Assembly (NCBI GenBank): GCA_902774335.1
Contig: CACYHW010000010.1
Coordinates: 1-64,000, forward strand
DNA: 64,000 nucleotides
DNA from: an uncultured Bacteroidales bacterium
GTDB taxonomy: Bacteria > Bacteroidota > Bacteroidia > Bacteroidales > Bacteroidaceae
Direction: 5' to 3'
The notes beneath the pieces are model-generated. The model was not told the DNA's origin. It was given only the letters and a program-made list of their open reading frames with translations, and did not search any database. Below, piece after piece: positions 50,150 to 59,365 of the stretch (its first letter is position 1; each line of letters begins with the position of its first letter). Made by a program: the position numbers and the translations under genes.

Positions 50150-50249
50150 GAATTGAGAATTGAAAATTGAGAATTGAATACAGTGCACCTGCGTAAAAGG
50201 AGACGTACCGGATGGCAATTCTCAATTTTCAATTCTCAATTCTCAATTT
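50150..50249. repeat. Inverted period-7 repeat array (type A)
   Basis: Four heptads (GAATTGA, with AAATTGA) occupy 50150-50177. After a 37-bp spacer, five inverted heptads occupy 50215-50249. As at 4645-4761, a TAnnTTTG box begins 7 bp later and is followed by CAGGCTGAAA. The spacer sequences of the two copies are unrelated. Confidence 0.9.
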
Positions 50250-50256
50250 TAATCCG

Positions 50257-50264
50257 TATCTTTG
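50257..50264 (+). promoter_or_regulatory. Promoter -7 box for the THUMP methyltransferase gene
   Basis: TATCTTTG lies 24 bp before the ATG, 7 bp after the inverted heptads, and is followed by the CAGGCTGAAA block shared with the metG promoter. Confidence 0.6.
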
Positions 50265-50288
50265 CAGGCTGAAATCATCCCGTTTCTG

Positions 50289-51782
50289 ATGACCGAATTT
50301 GAAATGATAGCCAAGACCTTCCAGGGGCTGGAAGAGATTCTTGCAAAAGAACTTATTGATCTTGGAGCCAATGGAGTGGCCATTGGCAACCGAATGGTAT
50401 CCTTCAAGGGCGACAAGGCCCTTATGTACAAGGCAAATTTTCACCTGCGTACCGCAATCCGAATCCTCAAACCTTTCCTTCACTTCAAGGCCGACAGCGC
50501 CGATGAGGTATATGATATCTGCCGTAAGGTGGATTGGGAAAAGTACATGTCGCTGAGCGACAGTTTTGCCGTAGACTCCGTTGTCTACAGCGAGGATTTC
50601 CGTCATTCAAAGTTTGTGGCATACAGGGTTAAGGACGCCATTGCCGACTATTTCCGCGACAAGTACGGCAAGCGCCCCAATGTAAGCGTATCGAACCCCG
50701 ACCTTACATTCCATATCCATATCTCGCACGATGACTGCTCACTCTCACTTGACAGCTCGGGCGAGTCACTTCACAAGCGCGGCTACCGTCAGGAGGCCAT
50801 GGAGGCTCCTCTGAACGAGGTTCTGGCTGCCGGCATGATACTCATGTCGGGCTGGGACGGCAAGTCCGATTTTGTGGACCCCATGTGCGGATCTGGCACA
50901 ATTCCCATCGAGGCCGCACTCATAGCCAAGAACATGGCACCGGGTCTGTTCCGCAGCCATTTTGCATTCGAGAAGTGGAAGGATTTTGACCGTGACCTGT
51001 TTGAAGAGATATACAATGATGACTCACAGGAGCGTGAGTTTGAGTTCACCATCAAGGGATATGACAAGGATCCCAAGGCCATCCTGACAGCCAAGCGCAA
51101 CGCCAAGGCTGCCGGCCTGCTGGACACGATACAGTTCGAGCAGCGCGACTTCAAGGATTTTGAGCCTGTCAAGGAGCGCACCGTGATCATCACCAACCCG
51201 CCTTACGGCGAGCGTCTGGTCGAGGAGAACCTGTTGGGACTCTACGAGATGATCGGAGAGCGCCTCAAGCACGCCCTGATTGGCGGCGAGGCGTGGATTA
51301 TCAGTTATCACTACGAGTGCTTTGACAAGATAGGTCTCAAGCCTTCGGCCAAGATTCCTCTCTTTAATGGTGCCCTGCCCTGCGAACTCAGGAAATACGA
51401 GATCTTTGACGGACGCTACAACGACTTCCGCGGCGGCGACCGCAGTCTCAAGAAGGATGATCTTCCCACCCGCCGCAGCAGCACCCTGCGTCACAAGGCC
51501 CGTCTGGCCGAGAAGCAGGAGGCACGCAAGGACGAAAAACCTTTCCGCAAATCATCGGAGGAAAGAAAGCCCTTCCACAAATCATCGGAGGAAAGAAAGC
51601 CCTTCCACAAGAGCGAGGCAGGCAAGCCCTTCCGAAAGAGTGAAGGCGGCAAGCCTTTCCACAAGAGTGAAGGCGGCAAGCCTTTCCACAAGAGTGAGGC
51701 AGGCAAGCCTTTCCACAAGAGTGAGGGAAAGAAACCTTTTCGTAAAACTGAAAACAAACCGTTCAGAAACAATAAGAAATGA
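50289..51782 (+). CDS. THUMP-domain 23S rRNA methyltransferase (RlmL N-terminal type) with repetitive basic tail
   Basis: This 497-residue protein has an N-terminal THUMP RNA-binding domain (to about 160) and a Rossmann methyltransferase domain with [23 protein letters not shown] and the catalytic TNPPYGER. This matches the part of RlmL that makes N2-methylguanosine in 23S rRNA. The last about 84 residues are a tandem repeat with nine KPF[HR] units, strongly basic, probably binding RNA. The ATG at 50289 is chosen; an upstream TTG at 50262 lies in the promoter. The stop overlaps purD by 4 bp. Confidence 0.9.
   Translation: MTEFEMIAKTFQGLEEILAKELIDLGANGVAIGNRMVSFKGDKALMYKANFHLRTAIRILKPFLHFKADSADEVYDICRKVDWEKYMSLSDSFAVDSVVYSEDFRHSKFVAYRVKDAIADYFRDKYGKRPNVSVSNPDLTFHIHISHDDCSLSLDSSGESLHKRGYRQEAMEAPLNEVLAAGMILMSGWDGKSDFVDPMCGSGTIPIEAALIAKNMAPGLFRSHFAFEKWKDFDRDLFEEIYNDDSQEREFEFTIKGYDKDPKAILTAKRNAKAAGLLDTIQFEQRDFKDFEPVKERTVIITNPPYGERLVEENLLGLYEMIGERLKHALIGGEAWIISYHYECFDKIGLKPSAKIPLFNGALPCELRKYEIFDGRYNDFRGGDRSLKKDDLPTRRSSTLRHKARLAEKQEARKDEKPFRKSSEERKPFHKSSEERKPFHKSEAGKPFRKSEGGKPFHKSEGGKPFHKSEAGKPFHKSEGKKPFRKTENKPFRNNKK
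51532..51776 (+). repeat. In-frame tandem repeat coding for a KPFHKSE tail
   Basis: Units of 27 or 30 bp encode nine- or ten-residue repeats (GGKPFHKSE and [10 protein letters not shown] types). Two 30-bp units are nearly identical, and several 27-bp units differ by few bases. Unit lengths are multiples of three, so copy-number change would keep the frame. Confidence 0.9.
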
Positions 51783-53050
51783 AGATTCTGTTACTTGGAA
51801 GCGGAGGCCGTGAGCATGCTCTGGCCTGGAAGATTGCCCAGAGCCCGCAGCTGGAGAAGCTTTACATAGCACCGGGCAACGCCGGTACTGCAAACGCAGG
51901 TGAGAACGTAGCCATCAAGGCTAATGACTTTGAAGCCATCAAGGCCTTTGTCCTGGACAAGAAGATCGACATGGTGGTTGTAGGCCCCGAGGATCCTCTG
52001 GTAAACGGCATCTACGACTACTTCAAGAACGACGCGCAGCTGAACGCCATCCCTGTCATCGGTCCCTCAAAGGAGGCTGCACAGATGGAGGGCAGCAAGG
52101 ATTTTGCCAAGCGTTTCATGCAGCGTCATAATATCCCCACCGCAGCATATCAGACCTTTACAGGCGAGAACCTGGAGGAGGGACTCAAGTTCCTGGAGAC
52201 CCTCAAGGCTCCCTATGTACTTAAGGCCGACGGTCTTTGCGCAGGCAAGGGCGTACTGATCCTTCCCTCTCTGGAGGAGGCCAAGAAAGAGCTCAAGGAG
52301 ATGCTGGGCGGTATGTTCGGCAACGCCTCTTCACGCGTGGTGATCGAGGAGTTCATGAGCGGTATAGAGTGCTCTGTATTTGTGCTTACCGACGGCAAGC
52401 ACTACAAGATACTTCCCGAGGCAAAGGACTACAAGCGTGTAGGCGAGCATGACACCGGCCTGAACACAGGTGGCATGGGTTCGGTTTCACCTGTTCCGTT
52501 CGCCACCAAGGAGTGGATGAAGAAGGTCGAGGACCGCATTATCCGTCCTACTGTGGAGGGTCTGGCCCAGGAGGGTCTGGAGTACAAGGGATTCATATTC
52601 TTCGGCCTCATCAACGTGGACGGCGAGCCCAAGGTGATTGAGTACAACTGCCGTATGGGTGACCCCGAGACCGAGACCGTGATGCTGCGTCTCAAGAGCG
52701 ACATAGTTGAACTGTTCAAGGGTGTGGCACAGGGCAACCTGGACACCAAGGTTCTGGAGCAGGATCCCCGCTCGGCCGTCTGCGTAATGCTGGTATCGGG
52801 CGGATACCCCCAGCACTATGACAAGGGTTTCGTGATAAGCGGAATCGACAAGGTCAAGGACAGCATCGTATTCCATGCAGGTACCGCTTTCAATGACAAG
52901 GGAGAGGTTGTTACAGCCGGAGGCCGCGTAATAGCAGTCAGCTCTTACGGTAAGGACAAGGCCGAGGCCCTGGCTCTCTCGTTCAAGGGCGCACACCTGA
53001 TAGATTTTGAAAAGAAACACTTCCGTGGCGACATCGGACAGGATCTTTGA
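51779..53050 (+). CDS. purD: Phosphoribosylamine--glycine ligase
   Basis: This 423-residue ATP-grasp enzyme makes glycinamide ribonucleotide in purine synthesis. The start [19 protein letters not shown], the central [15 protein letters not shown], the [11 protein letters not shown] loop and the metal-binding [12 protein letters not shown] are diagnostic. Length is normal. It overlaps the methyltransferase gene by 4 bp, so expression is probably coupled to a translation-related gene. A promoter for the next gene lies in the downstream gap. Confidence 0.96.
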   Translation: MKILLLGSGGREHALAWKIAQSPQLEKLYIAPGNAGTANAGENVAIKANDFEAIKAFVLDKKIDMVVVGPEDPLVNGIYDYFKNDAQLNAIPVIGPSKEAAQMEGSKDFAKRFMQRHNIPTAAYQTFTGENLEEGLKFLETLKAPYVLKADGLCAGKGVLILPSLEEAKKELKEMLGGMFGNASSRVVIEEFMSGIECSVFVLTDGKHYKILPEAKDYKRVGEHDTGLNTGGMGSVSPVPFATKEWMKKVEDRIIRPTVEGLAQEGLEYKGFIFFGLINVDGEPKVIEYNCRMGDPETETVMLRLKSDIVELFKGVAQGNLDTKVLEQDPRSAVCVMLVSGGYPQHYDKGFVISGIDKVKDSIVFHAGTAFNDKGEVVTAGGRVIAVSSYGKDKAEALALSFKGAHLIDFEKKHFRGDIGQDL

Positions 53051-53108
53051 GACCTTTTTTGCTAACAATTAATAACTGAATGTTGACTGCCTTTAACCAT
53101 TAAAGAAC

Positions 53109-53116
53109 TAACTTTG
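53109..53116 (+). promoter_or_regulatory. Promoter -7 box for the DUF2723 gene
   Basis: TAACTTTG lies 36 bp before the ATG. A TTG at 53083-53085 is 23 bp upstream, slightly more than the usual spacing. Confidence 0.5.
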
Positions 53117-53152
53117 AGGCTTTCAACTGACACTTAACTCAATTAGAGAGTG

Positions 53153-56100
53153 ATGAATTACAAAAGACTTAACACCATCATCGGATGGCTGGTGTTTGCT
53201 ATAGCTGCAGTAACATACTGCATGACTATCGAGCCCACCGCCAGCTTCTGGGATTGTCCTGAGTTCATAACCACCGGCTACAAGCTGGAAGTAGGTCACC
53301 CGCCCGGGGCACCTATCTTTATGCTTACCGCCAACCTGTTCTCACAGTTTGCAAGTGATCCCGGCCAGGTTTCCATGATGGTCAACATCATGTCGGCCCT
53401 GCTCAGTGCGCTCTGCATACTGTTCCTTTTCTGGAGCATAACAATGCTCGTAAAGAAACTGCTGGCCGGCGCAGGCGAGCCCGACCTGTGGCAGATGATA
53501 GTTATATTCGGTGCAGGAGCCGTAGGCGCTCTGGCCTACACCTGGAGCGATACCTTCTGGTACAGCGCAGTCGAAGGCGAGGTCTATGCATATTCATCTT
53601 TCTGCACCGCAGTAACCTTCTGGCTTATACTCAAGTGGGAGGAGAACTGTGATCAGCCCCACAGCGCACGCTGGCTGGTGCTCATTGCCTATCTGATCGG
53701 CGTATCGGTTGGTGTGCACCTTCTGAACCTGCTCTGCATCACGGGCATTGTTCTGGTTTACTACTTCAAGAAGTCCGAGAATCCTACCCTTAAGGGTGGA
53801 ATTCTGGCATTCATACTCTCAGGCGTAATCATTGCCGCCGTTCTGTACGGTATCGTTCCCGGTATCGTAAAGGTGGGCGGATGGTTCGAGCTGCTGTTCG
53901 TGAACGGTCTGGGCCTGCCCTTCAACACAGGTCTCATCATCTACGTCATACTTCTTTCGGCCATCATCATCTGGAGTGTCTACGAGACACAGCGCGGTGA
54001 CCGCAAGTCGCTGATGTACCTCTCGTTCCTGCTCACCGTAGCGTTTGCCGGAATACCCTTCTACGGACACACTGCTGCCGGAGTTGTACTGGGTATCATA
54101 ATCCTGGGTGCAGCCGCCTACTATCTCTACTCCGAGAAGGTGGCCCAGAAGTACAAGCCGTCGGCCAGCCTGCTGAACACCATCATGCTCTGCGTGATGA
54201 TGATCACAATCGGCTACTCATCATATGCAGTGATAGTGATCCGCTCTACCGCCAATCCTCCCATGGACGAGAACTCTCCCGAGGATATATTCTCACTGGG
54301 CGACTATCTTGCACGCGAGCAGTACGGTTCACGTCCCCTGCTCTACGGACAGGCTTACAGCTCTGAACTCAAATATGTTCTGAGCAAGGACAGTCAGGGC
54401 AGTTTCTACACTCCTGCAACCAAGGTTACGGGAAAGACCCACATCCGCAAGATTAAGACATCGGAGGCCGAGAAAGACAGCTACGTATCGGACGACAAGA
54501 CCGCATACATATATGCACAGAACATGTTGTTCCCCCGCATGTACAGTGCCGACACCGACCATATCAAGGACTACAACCTCTGGGTTGGAGGAATTAAGGG
54601 CCGTGAAATCAACTACAACATGCACGGCGAGAAGGTTAAGGTTATCATGCCCACTCAGATAGAGAACCTCAAGTTCTTTATCCGCTACCAGGTCAACTTC
54701 ATGTACTGGAGATACTTCCTCTGGAACTTTGCCGGACGTCAGAACGACATTCAGAACCGTTTTGGCGAGAAGGAGAACGGAAACTGGATTACAGGTATCA
54801 ACTTCATAGACAGCGCCCTTCTGGGTCATTCCGATGTAAACCTTATGCCTGAGGCATTCAAAGGCAAGGGTCGCAACGTCTTCTACTGCCTGCCTCTGCT
54901 GCTCGGTCTTATCGGACTGTTCTGGCAGTACAACAAGAGCAGGGAGGGAAGCCAGCAGTTCTTTGTAGTGCTGTCTCTCTTCTTCATGACAGGTCTTGCC
55001 ATCGTGGTATACCTTAACCAGACTCCTGAGCAGCCGCGTGAGCGTGACTATGCATATGCTGGTTCTTTCTATGCGTTTGCCATATGGATTGGTATGGGTG
55101 TGGCTGCCATTGCCGACATGCTCAAGGGTTTGGCCGGCAAGAAACTGTCGGCAGTCATTGCAACCGTGGTTTGTCTGCTGGTACCCGTTCAGATGGTAAG
55201 CCAGACATGGGATGATCATGACCGCAGCGACCGATATGCATGCCGCGACTTTGGTCAGAACTACCTGACATCACTCCAAGAGACAGGTTACCCCGTAATC
55301 TTTACCAACGGCGACAACGATACATTCCCCCTCTGGTACAACTTTGAGACCGAAGGATTCCGTACCGATGCACGCTGCTGCAACCTGAGCTACCTGATGA
55401 CCGACTGGTACATCGACCAGATGAAGCGTCCGGCATATGAATCGCCGGCACTGCCCATCTCACTGGATAGGATCGACTATCTGGCCGGCACCAATGACTT
55501 TGTGACCTTACGTCCCCAGGACAAGCAGAAACTTCTGCGTAACAACAGCAAGGAGACGGTCGAAAAGTCATTCGAACTCAAGACAGCGCTCAACTACTGG
55601 GTTAAGCAGAATCATTTCATTCCCTCCGACACCCTTTGGATGACCATTGACAAGGATGCAGTGCTCAGGTCAGGTATGAAGATTCCCGAGCAGTACATCG
55701 GCGCTACCGACCAGGAGACCAAGGCCAACATGCCTGACCGTCTGATCATCTCGCTCAAGGGAAAGAAGTATATCTCCAAGAGCGAACTCATGATGCTTGA
55801 CATGCTTGCTCACAGCAATTGGGAGAGACCTCTATACATTGCCACCACAGTAGGCAAGAACGGCTATCTCAACATGAGTGACTACTTCCTCCTGGAGGGT
55901 CTGGCATACCGCCTCACCCCGTTCAACTGGAAGCAGCTGGGTGACGGCAGCATGACCTACGGTGACCTTGATTCCGAGACCATGTTCAGGAACTGCATGA
56001 ACTTCAAGTTCGGAGGTCTGGACAATCCCGACCTCTATCTGGACGAGACAATACGCCGCATGTGCGACTCACACCGCCGTATCTTTGCCCAACTCGCCTC

Positions 56101-56494
56101 CAAACTCTATAACGAGGGCAAGAAGGACAAGGCTGCACAGGTTATGGCCAAGATAGAAGCCGGTATATCACAGGAACTGCTGCCTCTCAACGACGGTATG
56201 TTCGGTGCGGCTCCCGAATCGGCCGAGGTCTACTACGCACTGGGACAGAAGGAGAAGGCACAAAAGATTATCATGGACTGTGCCGACAACTACCTCCAGC
56301 AGATGAGGTGGTTCCTGAGCATGAGCAACCGCAGTCTCAGATTCTCCAGAGACTCGTTCCAGACCGCTGTCTCCATCATGTACCACAATGTATTGCCGGT
56401 ACTGAGGGAGTGCGGAACCGAGGACCAGTTTAACAGCGTTGCCGCACAGTGGTCAGCCATGTGCGACGAATTCGACAAACGTGTAAACGGATAA
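53153..56494 (+). CDS. DUF2723 giant membrane protein (GT-C-like, protein O-mannosyltransferase-related)
   Basis: This 1113-residue protein has an N-terminal membrane region: TM1 is IIGWLVFAIAAVTYCM, followed by about ten more helices up to residue 350. A first-loop acidic motif TASFWDCPEFITTGYKLEVGHPPGAP is typical of DUF2723/GT-C enzymes that use polyprenyl-linked sugars. A second TM cluster lies near 580-690, and a long C-terminal soluble region is tetratricopeptide-like at its end. The general O-glycosylation system of Bacteroidetes modifies periplasmic proteins, and this family is a candidate component, but the activity is not proven. I chose the ATG at 53153 over a GTG one codon earlier. 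Confidence 0.85.
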   Translation: MNYKRLNTIIGWLVFAIAAVTYCMTIEPTASFWDCPEFITTGYKLEVGHPPGAPIFMLTANLFSQFASDPGQVSMMVNIMSALLSALCILFLFWSITMLVKKLLAGAGEPDLWQMIVIFGAGAVGALAYTWSDTFWYSAVEGEVYAYSSFCTAVTFWLILKWEENCDQPHSARWLVLIAYLIGVSVGVHLLNLLCITGIVLVYYFKKSENPTLKGGILAFILSGVIIAAVLYGIVPGIVKVGGWFELLFVNGLGLPFNTGLIIYVILLSAIIIWSVYETQRGDRKSLMYLSFLLTVAFAGIPFYGHTAAGVVLGIIILGAAAYYLYSEKVAQKYKPSASLLNTIMLCVMMITIGYSSYAVIVIRSTANPPMDENSPEDIFSLGDYLAREQYGSRPLLYGQAYSSELKYVLSKDSQGSFYTPATKVTGKTHIRKIKTSEAEKDSYVSDDKTAYIYAQNMLFPRMYSADTDHIKDYNLWVGGIKGREINYNMHGEKVKVIMPTQIENLKFFIRYQVNFMYWRYFLWNFAGRQNDIQNRFGEKENGNWITGINFIDSALLGHSDVNLMPEAFKGKGRNVFYCLPLLLGLIGLFWQYNKSREGSQQFFVVLSLFFMTGLAIVVYLNQTPEQPRERDYAYAGSFYAFAIWIGMGVAAIADMLKGLAGKKLSAVIATVVCLLVPVQMVSQTWDDHDRSDRYACRDFGQNYLTSLQETGYPVIFTNGDNDTFPLWYNFETEGFRTDARCCNLSYLMTDWYIDQMKRPAYESPALPISLDRIDYLAGTNDFVTLRPQDKQKLLRNNSKETVEKSFELKTALNYWVKQNHFIPSDTLWMTIDKDAVLRSGMKIPEQYIGATDQETKANMPDRLIISLKGKKYISKSELMMLDMLAHSNWERPLYIATTVGKNGYLNMSDYFLLEGLAYRLTPFNWKQLGDGSMTYGDLDSETMFRNCMNFKFGGLDNPDLYLDETIRRMCDSHRRIFAQLASKLYNEGKKDKAAQVMAKIEAGISQELLPLNDGMFGAAPESAEVYYALGQKEKAQKIIMDCADNYLQQMRWFLSMSNRSLRFSRDSFQTAVSIMYHNVLPVLRECGTEDQFNSVAAQWSAMCDEFDKRVNG

Positions 56495-57102
56495 TGCTTT
56501 TAGAACAACCTACACCTATACTGAGTAAGATATATCCGAATGGTGTCTTCCGGAAGAATCCGGAAGAGCATTCGGTATACCTTACATTCGATGACGGTCC
56601 CATACCCGAGGTAACCCCGTGGGTCCTCGACATACTGGACCAGTACGGTATCAAAGCCACTTTCTTTGTGGTGGGCGATAACGTACGCAAGCATCCCGAC
56701 GTATACAAGATGGTTGTGGAGCGCGGTCACCACATAGGTAACCACACCTTCAATCATGTACGCGGAATGCGCATGAGAAACCATGATTACATAGACAACG
56801 TAAAGAAATGTGACGGATTCATCTCAACGCGTCTGTTCCGTCCGCCGCACGGAGTGCTGCGCCGCTGGACATACCGTTATATGAAGGGTGACTACGACAT
56901 TGTCTTTTACGATGTCATTACACGTGACTACAACAGCAAACTCAAACCTGAAAAGGTTCTGGATATAGTAAAGAAGTATACCAGGAACGGCTCAATCATT
57001 GTTTTCCATGACTCACTGCGCAGCCAGAACAATCTGCGCTGGGCTCTCCCCCGCGCCATAGAGTGGCTCAAGGAGCAGGGTTACGAATTCAAACAGCTTT
57101 AA
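56494..57102 (+). CDS. Polysaccharide deacetylase (NodB domain)
   Basis: This 202-residue NodB-fold hydrolase has motif 1 TFDDGP (catalytic Asp and metal Asp), motif 2 GNHTFNH (metal His pair), motif 3 RPPHGVLR and motif 5 VFHDS. These cover the active site of carbohydrate esterase 4. It has no obvious signal peptide, so it may act in the cytoplasm or at the membrane on a lipid-linked sugar. Its ATG overlaps the stop of the DUF2723 gene by one base (TAATG), tying it to that glycosylation-type protein. The end overlaps the convergent dacB by 4 bp. Confidence 0.9.
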   Translation: MLLEQPTPILSKIYPNGVFRKNPEEHSVYLTFDDGPIPEVTPWVLDILDQYGIKATFFVVGDNVRKHPDVYKMVVERGHHIGNHTFNHVRGMRMRNHDYIDNVKKCDGFISTRLFRPPHGVLRRWTYRYMKGDYDIVFYDVITRDYNSKLKPEKVLDIVKKYTRNGSIIVFHDSLRSQNNLRWALPRAIEWLKEQGYEFKQL

Positions 57103-58520
57103 AGACCAAGTTCACACAGGACCTTACAGATCTGGTCCTGAACCTTTCTTGAGGGTGCCATCTTAACGGCGCCCTCATTCATTATGCAGAACGCCAGGTC
57201 ACGACCGTCGGCTGTGCGTATGTAGCCGGCCAGGGTGCAGGAACCGGTTACCGAACCTGTCTTGGCGTGAACCTTGTTAAGAGTGGTCTTGTCGTTCATA
57301 CGGGTCTTAAGGGTACCGTCCACACCCGATATGGGAAGACTCTTGTAGAGTATCGTATAGAGATCGCGGTCCCTGTAAATGTATGTGAGCATGTCCACCA
57401 TGAACTGCGGTGAGCAGAGGTCGTACATAGAGAGTCCGCATCCGTCCACTATGTTGAACGATGCCGAGAACATGCCGAACTTACGCTCCACAAAGTTCTG
57501 GAGAAACTTGGAGGCCGACTTGAACGATACCTCCTTGGGCTGCTGGATACGGCCTGTCTGAAGGAACATGGCCTCGGCAAAAAGGTTGTTGCTCTCCTTG
57601 AGAGCCTCCTTGATTATTGCGGGCAGGTCATGTGATACGACCGACAGTTCACGGGCCATGACAGGGCAGGTTCCCAGTCCGTATTTGCCGTAGCTGATGC
57701 CGGCCTCGTCCAGATACTGGCGGAACAGCGAGAAGGTGAAATCGGCCGATCCCACCACGCTCAGGTCAGTTGACTGGCGGCGCTTGCAGTTACCCTCCAC
57801 AACTATGGTGTTGTCGTTGTTCATCCAGTCGCGGGTGATGGTCAGGGGACCTAAGGTGTTATCCTGCGTCCTGGCCTTGTTTATCACCTTTACGTATGTG
57901 TTTGAGGGGTAAATGTTCACAATGGGAGCCTCACCCTTGGAGGTGGGCTTGACCTCAATGCCCACAAATCCCTGATGAACCATCAGAGGAGATATGTAAG
58001 GCTGGAAACTGGCAGGTGCGTCATCCCAGCACCAGCCCGATGCCCAGTATGTGGAATCCATGATGGAGACATCGGCATAGACCGTTCCGTTTATGCGCTT
58101 GACTCCCGCTTTCCTGAGGTCGCTCACCATGCTGCGCAGCTCATGCTCGTTAAGCGACGGATCCAGTCCTCCCACAAGGTACAGGTTACCGTTCAGCACG
58201 CTGTCCTTGGTGATCTCACCCTGTGTCCTGAGGGTGGTCTTGAACTTGTAGCCGGCACCCAGTGAAGAGAGTGCGGTGACAGAGGTGATTACCTTCTGGA
58301 CCGATGCCGGGCGGCACATTATCTTTTCGCGGTAGGCGTAAAGCGTAGTATCGTTGGTAAGGTCATAGACCATCAGGGCTATATCCGTTCCTTCGGGCAA
58401 CCCCTCGTATATGATCTGGTCGATGGACTCGGTAAGCGAATCCATATCGGCACTGTAGGCTGCAGGGCCGAATGTCGTGAGAATGGTCAGTAAAAGATAT
58501 CTGAAAGTTTTCATGTTCAA
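57099..58520 (-). CDS. dacB: D-alanyl-D-alanine carboxypeptidase/endopeptidase (PBP4 family)
   Basis: This 473-residue secreted serine peptidase of family S13 has a signal peptide (FRYLLLTILTTFGPAAYSAD) and the three penicillin-binding motifs: SVQK in CRPASVQKVITS, SNN in KESNNLFAEA, and KTG in HAKTGSVTG. It trims or opens peptidoglycan cross-links in the periplasm. The typical long insert of PBP4 between the first two motifs is present. It overlaps the upstream radical SAM gene by 4 bp and the convergent deacetylase by 4 bp. Confidence 0.93.
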   Translation of the reverse strand: MNMKTFRYLLLTILTTFGPAAYSADMDSLTESIDQIIYEGLPEGTDIALMVYDLTNDTTLYAYREKIMCRPASVQKVITSVTALSSLGAGYKFKTTLRTQGEITKDSVLNGNLYLVGGLDPSLNEHELRSMVSDLRKAGVKRINGTVYADVSIMDSTYWASGWCWDDAPASFQPYISPLMVHQGFVGIEVKPTSKGEAPIVNIYPSNTYVKVINKARTQDNTLGPLTITRDWMNNDNTIVVEGNCKRRQSTDLSVVGSADFTFSLFRQYLDEAGISYGKYGLGTCPVMARELSVVSHDLPAIIKEALKESNNLFAEAMFLQTGRIQQPKEVSFKSASKFLQNFVERKFGMFSASFNIVDGCGLSMYDLCSPQFMVDMLTYIYRDRDLYTILYKSLPISGVDGTLKTRMNDKTTLNKVHAKTGSVTGSCTLAGYIRTADGRDLAFCIMNEGAVKMAPSRKVQDQICKVLCELGL

Positions 58521-59293
58521 TAGGATACCGATGTTTCAATTCCGTTTGCCCTGAGCATTCCGGCTATGCGGTCAAGTTGCTCACGGCTGGCTTTCTTCAG
58601 GGTGCTGACAGGTGTCTCGCGGTCCACGGTGTAGATCATAACCTGGCTGGGGGCTATCTTCTTTACCGTCTCAATCCACGGAAGTACATACCTGTCGGTG
58701 GTGTTGTCCATGTCACGTCCGTCAAGTGTGCCTGTCAGGAACATGGTCTGTATAATGACATGTCCCTTGAAATCACACAGAGCCTTTATTATGGCATCCA
58801 GGTCGTAATGGCCCACCGGGCAGTCTATGAGCCGGATGTAATCCATATCCACGGTGTCCAGCTTCTGGATGTTGTTATCCAGCTTGAGCAGTGCCTTGAA
58901 TATGGCGGGATCGGTCACGCGGGTTCCGTTGCTCAGCACGCTCACCTTGGCCTGCGGGAAGAACTCGTCACGCAGTGCCACCACATCGTCCACAATACCG
59001 GGAAACTCCGGATTGGCGGTGGGCTCGCCGTTGCCGGCAAAGGTAAGAACATTGGGCTCGGGACCGTTGGCCTTCATATCCTCCAGGGTGGCACGAAGCA
59101 CATCATAGACCTCCTTCCTGGTGGGACGGTGATGCTTGGGATGATGGGTGCCGTTACGTCCGCACTCGCAATAGATGCAGTCAAAAGTACATATCTTACC
59201 GTCGGCAGGCATAAGGTTGATACCTAACGACACTCCCAGACGACGGCTGTGAACGGGTCCGAAAACCGGTGAACTGTATAGCACTGTTGACAT
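58517..59293 (-). CDS. Radical SAM protein
   Basis: This 258-residue protein has the radical SAM cluster triad in CTFDCIYCECG (CxxxCxxC, about residues 35-42). The family start is SSPVFGPVHSRRLGVSLGINLMP, and GNGEPTANPEFPGIV and VLSNGTRV follow as SAM-binding elements. The first 30 residues match a group sometimes annotated as wybutosine-like or MoaA-type radical SAM proteins whose substrate is not known. It is transcribed with dacB (4-bp overlap) from a good promoter at 59320-59351. I do not assign a reaction. Confidence 0.85.
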   Translation of the reverse strand: MSTVLYSSPVFGPVHSRRLGVSLGINLMPADGKICTFDCIYCECGRNGTHHPKHHRPTRKEVYDVLRATLEDMKANGPEPNVLTFAGNGEPTANPEFPGIVDDVVALRDEFFPQAKVSVLSNGTRVTDPAIFKALLKLDNNIQKLDTVDMDYIRLIDCPVGHYDLDAIIKALCDFKGHVIIQTMFLTGTLDGRDMDNTTDRYVLPWIETVKKIAPSQVMIYTVDRETPVSTLKKASREQLDRIAGMLRANGIETSVSY

Positions 59294-59319
59294 GACTTCT
59301 ACCCTTTTTTAATCAACCG

Positions 59320-59351
59320 CAAAATTAGTCAATCGGCACGTACTTTGCAAA
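59320..59351 (-). promoter_or_regulatory. Promoter of the radical SAM-dacB operon
   Basis: On the minus strand TTTG (59351-59348), 20 bp and TAATTTTG (59327-59320) give a near-perfect Bacteroidetes promoter 26 bp before the ATG. Confidence 0.7.
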
Positions 59352-59365
59352 GATATTTTTAGCTC

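Noticed and set aside
51532-51776. CRISPR array
   Set aside because: The repeats are in frame, have no spacers, and encode the C-terminus of a methyltransferase.
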